The notes under the pieces are model-generated. The model was not told the DNA's origin. It did no database searches and saw nothing but the letters and a program-made list of their open reading frames with translations. This document shows, piece after piece, positions 56,976 to 64,000 of a DNA stretch of 64,000 bases (the stretch's first letter is position 1; every line of letters starts with the position of its first letter). The position numbers and the translations under genes are program-made. This stretch comes from JAFGOG01 sp034429215 (lineage in GTDB: Bacteria; Chloroflexota; Anaerolineae; JAAYZQ01), in contig DAOUGI010000071.1 in NCBI GenBank assembly GCA_034429215.1, positions 1 through 64,000 on the forward strand, read 5' to 3'.

Positions 56976-59576
56976 ATGACCATCGTCCTCATCTGGTGGT
57001 TGTGGATGGAGGCGATCGGCCTGGCGGCGCTGCCGCTGGCCTTTCGCTTTTTCCGGCGCTTGCCCGACCGGGGTTATGCGTTCGCCCGGCCTCTTGGGCT
57101 GCTGCTGGTCAGCTACCTGCTGTGGATCGGCGGCTCGTTTGGCCTGCTGCGCAACAGCGCCGGCGGGGCGCTGTTCAGCCTGCTGGCCGTGGCCGTGGCG
57201 TCGCTCGTCGTCTACCGGCGAAATCGCGTTCCCGGCGAACCGGGGTTGGCGGACTGGCTCCGTGACCATTGGCGGCTGGCGCTGGCCGTCGAGCTGCTGT
57301 TTGCCGCGGCGTTGGGCGTGTGGGCGCTGCTGCGCGCCTACAGCCCGGACTTGACCACCGCCGGCGGCGAAAAGTTCATGGAGATCATGTACCTCAACAG
57401 CATCGGCCGCTCTGACTATTTTCCGCCCAACGACGCCTGGCTGAGCGGCTATGGCATCAGCTACTACTATTTTGGCTATGTCATGATCGCCATGCTGACC
57501 CGCCTGTCGGGCTTTGCGGCCCACCTGACTTTTAACGTCGGCCTGGCCCTTCTCTTTGCCCTGACCTGCACCGGCGCCTTTGGCCTGGTCTACAACCTGG
57601 TCAGAGGCCACGAGCGTGACCTTGACCTATCGGGCAGGACAGGCCGGGAGCGGCAGGCCGCCCGCAGCCGGGCCATCCCATTTGGCTTCTTGGGCACGAT
57701 CCTGGTTGCCGTCATGGGCAACCTGGAAGGGTTTCTAGAGGTGCTGTACAGCGCTCGGCTGCTGCCCCAGGGCTTTTGGCGGTGGCTGGACATCGAGGAG
57801 ATCAACGCGCCGTTCAACCTGGCCACGGCGCCGAGCTTGATCCCCTCCCGCAGCGGCTGGTGGTGGTGGAAGGCCTCGCGGGTCATCAACGACCTGGACC
57901 CGCAGGGTGTCAGCATGGGCATCCAGCCGATCGACGAGTTTCCCGGCTTTAGCTTTTTGCTGGGCGACATGCACCCCCACGTCCTGGCCCTGCCCTTTGT
58001 CCTGCTGGCCCTGGCCGTGGCCCTGAACGCGCTGCTGCAGGGGAACGAGGAGCCGGAGCCGGCCGGATCGGGCAAGGCCGGCTGGCTGGCGCCGATCGCC
58101 CGGCTGTCGCCCCTGGCGCCGCTGTGCCTCGGCGGGCTTGGCTTTCTCAACACCTGGGATTTTCCCATCTACCTGGCCATTTTTGCCATAGCTCACGGGC
58201 TGGGGCGGTGGCGGCATTACGGAGGGCTCAACCGGTCCTTGATCCGGGATGTAGCTCTCACCGGCGGCGCGGCTGCCGTGCTCGGCTTAATGTTCTACCT
58301 GCCGTTCTACATCGGCTTGCAGTCGCAGGCGGGCGGCCTACTGCCCGCGCTGTATGTGGGCACGCGCTTTCGCCACTATTTTGTCATCTTTGGGCCATTC
58401 CTGGCGGCCATCGGCGGCCTGCTGACCGTGCTGGCCATCCGATTGAGGCGGCAGGCGCCCGGCACGCGGCTGCTCGGCCGGTGGGCCGGCTGGACTGCGG
58501 GCCTGCTGCTGGCGCCGGTGGGGCTGATGCTGATCGTGTCGCTCGGGCTGCTGCTTACCGGTGAGGGCCGCGAGTTCCTGGAAAGCGTGCGCCGGGTCCC
58601 GGCGGTGTATGCCATCGTCGGCGACGCGTCGTGGCCGGCGGTGCTGAGCCAACTGCTGCTGGTCAAGCTACGCACCTGGGTCATGCCGCTGGTGGTCGCC
58701 TGCCTGGCGGCACTGGGGCTGGCGCTTTTGGGCAAGGCCGGCCCTGCCAAGGTGGAAGAGGAGCCGGGCAACCCGGCCCGCCATTCGAGCGTCGTTTTTG
58801 TCGTGTTGTGCGCGGTCGTGGGCCTGCTGCTGACCCTGTTTGTCGAGTTCTTTTACCTGCAAGACAACTTTATGGTCCGGATGAACACCATCTTCAAGTT
58901 CTATTTCCAGGGGTGGGTGCTGATGGCGGTGGCCAGCGCTTTTGCCGTTTACTATTTGAGCGATTTAACCACAAAGGACACCAAGGCAACGAAGGAGAAC
59001 GGGGAACGGCTGACTGGAACAAGGGTAGGGAGGATTGTCCGGTCGCTTTCCTTGGTGGGGTTCTGGGTGTTGTTCGCGCTGGGGATGGTGTATCCGGTGT
59101 TGGGGAACTATAGCCGGGCCGGAGGTTTTGACCACCAGCCCAACCTGGACGGCACGGCTTACCTGGCCGCTGCCCAGCCCGACGACCATGCTGCCATCGC
59201 CTGGCTGAATGAGAATGTGACCGGCGCGCCGGTGATCCTGGAAAAGCCCGGAACCGGGGGAAGCTCTTATATCTATGAGGGGCGGGTCTCGGCGCTGACC
59301 GGCCTGCCGACGCTCCTCGGCTGGGCCGGCCACGAGGGCCAGTGGCGCGGCAGCTATGAGGTGCAGAGCGCCCGCGAGCCGGACATTGCCACGATCTATA
59401 ATACACTGAGTGTCGATCAGGCTTTGACCCTGCTCGACAAATATGGTATAAGCTATGTCTACGTCGGGCTGCTGGAGCGCAGCGAGTACGACCCGCGCGG
59501 CCTGGACAAGTTTGGGCGATTCATGGAAACCGTCTATCAGAACGACGGTGTGACCATTTACAAAATCGGCAAATGA
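56976..59576 (+). CDS. Chlor_Arch_YYY (DUF2298) membrane protein
   Basis: 866 residues, at the usual 700-900 for a single-domain TIGR03662 member. About 14 hydrophobic helices; the diagnostic YYYFG is at residues 163-167, GGEKFMEIMYLNSI matches the equivalent region of the fusion at 49595, and the soluble end (YVYVGLLERSEYDPRGL...GVTIYKIGK) is shared. Function is unknown; association with polyprenyl-sugar transferases suggests envelope glycosylation. ATG 56976 is four bases after the DUF4367 gene. A TTKDTKATKE segment near residue 665 comes from a dispersed repeat. Confidence 0.9.
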   Translation: MTIVLIWWLWMEAIGLAALPLAFRFFRRLPDRGYAFARPLGLLLVSYLLWIGGSFGLLRNSAGGALFSLLAVAVASLVVYRRNRVPGEPGLADWLRDHWRLALAVELLFAAALGVWALLRAYSPDLTTAGGEKFMEIMYLNSIGRSDYFPPNDAWLSGYGISYYYFGYVMIAMLTRLSGFAAHLTFNVGLALLFALTCTGAFGLVYNLVRGHERDLDLSGRTGRERQAARSRAIPFGFLGTILVAVMGNLEGFLEVLYSARLLPQGFWRWLDIEEINAPFNLATAPSLIPSRSGWWWWKASRVINDLDPQGVSMGIQPIDEFPGFSFLLGDMHPHVLALPFVLLALAVALNALLQGNEEPEPAGSGKAGWLAPIARLSPLAPLCLGGLGFLNTWDFPIYLAIFAIAHGLGRWRHYGGLNRSLIRDVALTGGAAAVLGLMFYLPFYIGLQSQAGGLLPALYVGTRFRHYFVIFGPFLAAIGGLLTVLAIRLRRQAPGTRLLGRWAGWTAGLLLAPVGLMLIVSLGLLLTGEGREFLESVRRVPAVYAIVGDASWPAVLSQLLLVKLRTWVMPLVVACLAALGLALLGKAGPAKVEEEPGNPARHSSVVFVVLCAVVGLLLTLFVEFFYLQDNFMVRMNTIFKFYFQGWVLMAVASAFAVYYLSDLTTKDTKATKENGERLTGTRVGRIVRSLSLVGFWVLFALGMVYPVLGNYSRAGGFDHQPNLDGTAYLAAAQPDDHAAIAWLNENVTGAPVILEKPGTGGSSYIYEGRVSALTGLPTLLGWAGHEGQWRGSYEVQSAREPDIATIYNTLSVDQALTLLDKYGISYVYVGLLERSEYDPRGLDKFGRFMETVYQNDGVTIYKIGK
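58965..58997 (+). repeat. In-frame fragment of a dispersed repeat in the YYY gene
   Basis: TTAACCACAAAGGACACCAAGG continues to GAAGGAG and is translated as LTTKDTKATKE. This wording is familiar from non-coding dispersed repeats in several environmental phyla. It lies in the loop between two late hydrophobic helices. Confidence 0.5.
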
Positions 59577-59612
59577 TGATGCACCGGTGTGCCGATCCTG
59601 TGGAGAGTTCGA

Positions 59613-61484
59613 GTGGAAGCAACTGATTGGACTGTGGAGTCGATAGACAACAGCCGTGCTTCGACCTCGTGGCTGACGGTGGAGCGGGCGGCGTATATCG
59701 GCGTGGGGCTGCTGGCAGGGGCGCTGCGCTTTTTCCAGCTTGGACTGCGCCCCCTGACCGAGGGTGAGGCCACGCAGGCGCTGGCTGCCTTGAATTTCAG
59801 CCACGGCGCGATCCAGACCGCCCCGGCCGGCACCGTCCCGGCGCTGTTCACCGGCAATGTCGCCGCCTTTACCCTGTTTGGAGGGGGCGACGCCGTCGCC
59901 CGCTGGCTGCCGGCGATTGCCGGGCTGATCCTGGCGCTGCTGCCCTACGGGCTGCGCGGCCGGCTGGGACGGGGCGGGGCGCTGGCCGCATCGCTTCTCC
60001 TGGCCCTGTCGCCGGTGGCCGTCTACTATTCGCGCGCGCTCGACGGCGCCATCCTGGTGGCCACCTGCGGCCTGGCCGTGGTGGTCGGGCTGATCAACTA
60101 CCTGGACGGCCGCCGGCCCGTCCATCTCTACCTGGCGGCCGCAGCGCTGGGCGTGGGCCTGTGCGCCGGGCCGGCAATGCTGACCCTGGCGCTGATCCTG
60201 GGCATCTATGCCGCCTGGCTCGTTATTTCGGCGCGCCGGCCGGCGCTCACGGAAGCATGGACGGCCGCGCGGAATGAGCCCGGCCTGCCGACCAAGCTCG
60301 GCGTCACCCTGGCGGCCGCGTTTGGCCTGGCGGCCACCACATTTGTCCTCCACCCGGCCGGCATCGGCAATGCCGCCGACCTGTTCGGTGCATGGATCAG
60401 GGGTTTTGTGCCAGGGACGGGCAGCCAGCACCCTGTCTATCTCCTCCTGGTGATGCTGCGTTACGAGCTGCTCATCCTGTTTTTGAGCCTCGTTGCAGCC
60501 GGTTGGTGGATCCGGTTCCACATATCTACCCCTTTCTGGCTGCCCTCACAGGACCAACCAGGACAGGCATTGTCGCACACCAAGCTCTTGGTTTTTTGGG
60601 CGGCTGCGGCGGCGATCCTGGCGCTGGTCGCAGGAGATCGCCTGCCGGGCAGCTTGCTGCTCGTCGTGGTGCCCCTGGCGCTGCTCGCCGGCCAGGCCCT
60701 GGCGCAGACCCGGCACTGGCTGGCCTGGCACATTTCCTGGCGGGACCTGGCCGTCGTCACTGCCGCAGCCTCGGGGGTGCTCCTTTTTCTCTACCTGTGG
60801 ATCGCCAGGGCGACGCTCACGGCCGATTCCTCTACCGTGTCAATCCTCGGCCTGACCCTGTACACTACCACCGGCTATCTGCTTCTGGTGGCGCTGGCAG
60901 CATTGCTGCTGGTCGCCCTGGGCGCCGTCGCCTGGTACTGGCGGGGGGCCAAGTTTGTGCTGGCCGGCGCCTGGCTGACCGTCGTGGTGGCCCTGGCGCT
61001 GTTTGGCTTCCGGGCCATGTGGGGAGCCAGCTTTGCCAACGTCGCCGACCCCCGCGATCTGCTGAACCTCGATCCAACTCCGCTCGAAGTGCGGTACCTG
61101 GCGGCCGACCTGGAAACCCTGTCCGAGGCACGTGTGAACGACACCCACGCCCTGCCGGTCACCGTCGAGACCCAAGCCGGCCCGGTAGTGGCGTGGTACC
61201 TGCGCGATTTTAAAAAGCAGATCACCGTCGATAGTCTGGCCAACCAGCCGGCTCCGCCCGAAACGCAAGCCGTCGTAACCCTGGCTGCCCAAAACCTGCC
61301 CATCGGCGAGACCTTTAGCGGGCAATCCTTCCCGCTGCGCACCCAATGGCAACCGTGGAACCTGGATGGGCGGCAATGGCTCCGCTGGTTCCTCTTTGTC
61401 GAAGCCCCACAGCCCACCGTCGACCGGGAAGTGGTGCTGTGGGTTACAACTCTACGCCGGGACAACACCGGTACTACGCAGTGA
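59613..61484 (+). CDS. GT39-like membrane protein lacking the acidic DE pair
   Basis: 623 residues, about 12 hydrophobic helices in the PMT_2/GT39 layout. The first extracytoplasmic loop reads PLTEGEATQALAAL, where active family members have Asp-Glu; here it is Gly-Glu with another Glu two residues earlier. The soluble C-terminus (about 500-620) is unassigned. GTG 59613 is chosen for GGAGAG five bases upstream; GTG 59589 is the alternative. It follows the YYY gene by 36 bases and precedes the TIGR03663-type gene by eight, so it belongs to the same operon. Catalytic activity is uncertain. Confidence 0.82.
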   Translation: MEATDWTVESIDNSRASTSWLTVERAAYIGVGLLAGALRFFQLGLRPLTEGEATQALAALNFSHGAIQTAPAGTVPALFTGNVAAFTLFGGGDAVARWLPAIAGLILALLPYGLRGRLGRGGALAASLLLALSPVAVYYSRALDGAILVATCGLAVVVGLINYLDGRRPVHLYLAAAALGVGLCAGPAMLTLALILGIYAAWLVISARRPALTEAWTAARNEPGLPTKLGVTLAAAFGLAATTFVLHPAGIGNAADLFGAWIRGFVPGTGSQHPVYLLLVMLRYELLILFLSLVAAGWWIRFHISTPFWLPSQDQPGQALSHTKLLVFWAAAAAILALVAGDRLPGSLLLVVVPLALLAGQALAQTRHWLAWHISWRDLAVVTAAASGVLLFLYLWIARATLTADSSTVSILGLTLYTTTGYLLLVALAALLLVALGAVAWYWRGAKFVLAGAWLTVVVALALFGFRAMWGASFANVADPRDLLNLDPTPLEVRYLAADLETLSEARVNDTHALPVTVETQAGPVVAWYLRDFKKQITVDSLANQPAPPETQAVVTLAAQNLPIGETFSGQSFPLRTQWQPWNLDGRQWLRWFLFVEAPQPTVDREVVLWVTTLRRDNTGTTQ

Positions 61485-61492
61485 GGTCTAGT

Positions 61493-64000
61493 ATGGAACT
61501 GTCAGACAAGCGCACGATCTTGGACCGGCCACTCATGGAACTGCTAAACCCGACCTGGGAGAAGGGGTTTTACCTCGTCATTTTTGTGATCGCGGTAGCA
61601 ACCCGCTTTTGGGACCTCGGGGCGCGGGCCATGAGCCACGACGAGAGCCTGCACGCTCTCTATTCCTTCTACCTGTACAACGGCACCGGCTACCAGCACA
61701 ACCCGATGATGCACGGGCCATTCCTGTTTCACGCCAGTGCCCTGATCTATTTTCTGTTTGGCGTCACCGACTATACCGCCCGCATCGTGCCGGCCATCTT
61801 TGGCGTCGTCCTGGTCTTTCTCCCGCTCCTGCTCAAGCCCTGGCTGGGCCGGGTGGGGGCGGCGCTTACCTCGATCCTGCTGCTGATCTCGCCGGCCATC
61901 CTGTACCACTCTCGCTACATCCGCAACGACATCTATATGGCGGTGTGGACGATCCTGCTGATCGCGGCCCTCTTTTACTACCTGCGCGACCGCCGGCCGG
62001 GCTGGCTGGTGGCGGGCGCGGCGGTGCTGATGCTGTCGATGGCGACGAAGGAGACGGCCTACATCTTTGGCTGGATGGGCCTGGTTTTCTTGGTTATGGC
62101 CATGGCATGGCAGAAGATCAGCCCACGCAAGCAGATCTGGCTCTACGGGGGGGGAATTGTTGCCGCAGTGATCTTGTTGGCCGGGAGTTACCTATTTGGC
62201 CACCTTGATCCCCAGGTCTTCCTAGGCAGCGCTGAGGTCTCTGCCGAGCAGATTACCGCGGTCGGCAACACTCTGAACCTAATCAAGTCGATCTTGTTGA
62301 TGCTGGGGGGCACCGTGTTGATCGCCGCGATCTGCGGCCCCCTGATCGTGCGGTCCCGGCGGTCAGGACAGGCATCGGTGGCGGAGACGATCCGCGCCGT
62401 GCCGCGGTCGACCTGGATCATCGCTGCTGTGGTGATGTTTATCATCTACAGCCTGCTGTTCACCACCTTTTTCACCAACCCGCCCGGCTTTGTCACCGGC
62501 ATCTTTGGCTCGGTCAGCTACTGGATGGCCCAACAGAACGTCGTGCGCGGCGACCAGCCGTGGTACTATTATTTCCTGACGCTGACGATGTACGAATACC
62601 TGCCGTTCCTGTTCGGCACCATCGCCACGATCTATTACCTGGTGCGCCGGCCGGCCGCTGAGAAGGAGGGAGCAGAAGAGCCAGCCGGCGACAGCGCATC
62701 GTCACCCTCCACAGAGGGCCGGCGCCGCGCTGCCGTCGACAAGGCTGTCGCATCCCGCAAGACCCATGACACCGAAATGCTGTTTATCGCTTTCCTGGTT
62801 TTTTGGAACATCGCCACCCTGTTCCTGTACAGTTGGGCCGGCGAGCGGATGGCCTGGTTGACCGTCCACCCGGCGCTGTCGATGATCCTCATCAGCGGCA
62901 AGCTCGGCGGCGAGCTGATCGAGCGGGTGAATTGGCGTGAGGCATGGCGGCGGGGCGGCGCCTTGCTGATCCTGCTCCTGCCGGTCACGCTGTTCGGCAT
63001 CCTAACCCTGCTCACCAAGCGGCCTTTCCGGGGCCTGTCGGTATCGGATCTCCAGGCAACGGGCAGTTGGCTGGCGGCGCTGCTGGTGACCCTACTGCTG
63101 CTGGCCCTGACCGTCCTGGTCGTGCGCCGGCTGGGCAGGCGGCTATCCTGGTCAGTCGCCGGCGCGACGCTGTTCCTCCTGCTGGCGGCCTTGACGGTGC
63201 GCACCGCCTGGACCTTTGCCTACATCACCTATGACTATTCGACCGAGCTGATGACCTTTGCCCACGGCACTCCCGACGTCACCCGGACTATGGACGAGAT
63301 TGCCGAGATCTCGCGCCGGACCGCCGGCGACAAGCAGATCAAAGTGGCCTACGACAGCGATGTGTCCTGGCCGCTGGAATGGTATATGCGCGAATACCCC
63401 AACCGGGTGTTCTACGGCGAGAACCCCGGCCGCGAGCAGATGGACGTGCCGATCGTCCTGGCCGGCGACAAGAACGACTCTAAGGTCCAGCCCTACATGG
63501 CCGACAAGTATATTCGCTTCAAGCGGCGGTTGGTGTGGTGGCCTACCTACGACTATCGCGGTCTGACCCCACAGAGGATCTGGACTATTTTGTCCACATC
63601 CGAGAAACGCCAAAAGCTGTGGGATATCCTCTACTGGCGTGAATATCCGCGCACGACCGACGACTGGTACTATGTCCACAACTTTTACATGTACGTCCGC
63701 AAGGACATCGCCCAGCAGATCTGGGACCTGGGCGCCATGCCGCCCGAGTCGTACGAGATGCCGGCCGATCTGTATGCCGAGAGCTATGTCGATCTGGCCG
63801 TCGCCCGCTCGTGGGGCACCGCCGGCACCGAGCCCGGCCAGTTCAACCGCCCCCGGGGCGTAGCCATCGGGCCAGAGGGCGAGGTCTATGTCGTCGATTC
63901 GGACAACGCCCGGATCCAGGTCTTTAGTCCTGAGGGCAGCTTTCTGCGGCAATGGGGGAGCTACTGTGACATGGAAACGGGCAGCGGCTGCGCTGACCCT
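61493..64000 (+). CDS. TIGR03663-type membrane transferase fused to NHL repeats (3' end outside window)
   Basis: 836 codons are visible and the frame is still open at the window edge. The N-terminus is PMT-like with SHDESLHALYS (Asp50-Glu51) and MMHGPF (His74-Gly75-Pro76), the DE and HGP invariants described for TIGR03663, a family usually found near TIGR03662/YYY genes. About 12 hydrophobic helices follow, with a charged insert near residue 390. From about residue 776 an NHL-type beta-propeller repeat begins (FNRPRGVAIGPEGEVYVVDSDNARIQVF), which should lie outside the membrane. GAGG is six bases before ATG 61493. Function unknown; a sugar-transfer role is inferred. Confidence 0.87.
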   Translation, partial: MELSDKRTILDRPLMELLNPTWEKGFYLVIFVIAVATRFWDLGARAMSHDESLHALYSFYLYNGTGYQHNPMMHGPFLFHASALIYFLFGVTDYTARIVPAIFGVVLVFLPLLLKPWLGRVGAALTSILLLISPAILYHSRYIRNDIYMAVWTILLIAALFYYLRDRRPGWLVAGAAVLMLSMATKETAYIFGWMGLVFLVMAMAWQKISPRKQIWLYGGGIVAAVILLAGSYLFGHLDPQVFLGSAEVSAEQITAVGNTLNLIKSILLMLGGTVLIAAICGPLIVRSRRSGQASVAETIRAVPRSTWIIAAVVMFIIYSLLFTTFFTNPPGFVTGIFGSVSYWMAQQNVVRGDQPWYYYFLTLTMYEYLPFLFGTIATIYYLVRRPAAEKEGAEEPAGDSASSPSTEGRRRAAVDKAVASRKTHDTEMLFIAFLVFWNIATLFLYSWAGERMAWLTVHPALSMILISGKLGGELIERVNWREAWRRGGALLILLLPVTLFGILTLLTKRPFRGLSVSDLQATGSWLAALLVTLLLLALTVLVVRRLGRRLSWSVAGATLFLLLAALTVRTAWTFAYITYDYSTELMTFAHGTPDVTRTMDEIAEISRRTAGDKQIKVAYDSDVSWPLEWYMREYPNRVFYGENPGREQMDVPIVLAGDKNDSKVQPYMADKYIRFKRRLVWWPTYDYRGLTPQRIWTILSTSEKRQKLWDILYWREYPRTTDDWYYVHNFYMYVRKDIAQQIWDLGAMPPESYEMPADLYAESYVDLAVARSWGTAGTEPGQFNRPRGVAIGPEGEVYVVDSDNARIQVFSPEGSFLRQWGSYCDMETGSGCADP

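Overview
The window looks like a chromosomal segment of a GC-rich member of the Chloroflexota, probably of the Anaerolineae/Caldilineae type. The strongest reasons are two Chlor_Arch_YYY (TIGR03662/DUF2298) membrane proteins, a neighbouring TIGR03663-type protein, a LysM lipoprotein with a Thr/Pro-rich linker, and a fused nucleotidyltransferase/phosphomannomutase-like protein. The assignment is inferred from gene content and style; no rRNA is present. No phage, IS element, integrase or CRISPR array was seen. Many genes use GTG or TTG starts, and several sigma-70-type promoters close to consensus are readable, often overlapping the end of the upstream gene.

Layout. 1-10.7 kb: a hypothetical gene, tmk, a cyclic-di-AMP receptor (darA), an FmdB-type zinc ribbon on the minus strand, gmk, a MEMO-family protein, priA, an MBL-fold hydrolase, and leuS behind a Leu-rich leader peptide and an intrinsic terminator. 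10.7-14.2 kb (minus): a KimA-type K+ importer with two TrkA-like RCK proteins. 14.2-22.1 kb: M29 aminopeptidase (minus), LysM lipoprotein, PlsC, a small membrane protein, a DHH-CBS-polyA polymerase fusion, a HIT protein and an MFS transporter. 22.3-29.9 kb: a processive GT2 (minus), then two YgeY-like M20 hydrolases, an atypical aspartate-carbamoyltransferase-like protein, YgeW, a flavin reductase and a SpoIIE-type phosphatase. 29.9-36.7 kb (minus): infA, rpsU with a long terminator-containing leader, mutS2, cvpA, two lone response regulators, PrsW and a methyltransferase.

36.8-64.0 kb is dominated by envelope glycosylation. It holds a methyltransferase, a GT39-like protein, a UPF0104 flippase-like protein, a GT4, a second GT39, Lgt and the mannose-1-phosphate guanylyltransferase-like fusion. 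Next come an FHA-winged-helix regulator divergent from a membrane-anchored Ser/Thr kinase, and tRNA-Val(UAC). The end of the window carries the most unusual block: a 1575-residue GT39-YYY fusion, an MFS protein, an ECF sigma factor, a DUF4367 membrane protein (likely anti-sigma), a stand-alone YYY protein, a polyprenol-sugar transferase-like protein and a TIGR03663-NHL fusion running off the window. The function of the YYY/TIGR03663 pair is unknown as far as I know. Here it sits with lipid-linked-sugar glycosyltransferases and its own candidate sigma/anti-sigma pair, which suggests regulated surface glycosylation.

Other signals worth attention are a helically phased repeat array upstream of tmk, probable transcription attenuation of leuS, a terminator-containing leader or small RNA before rpsU-infA, stop codons doubling as promoter elements, and dispersed repeat DNA that has entered reading frames in frame.
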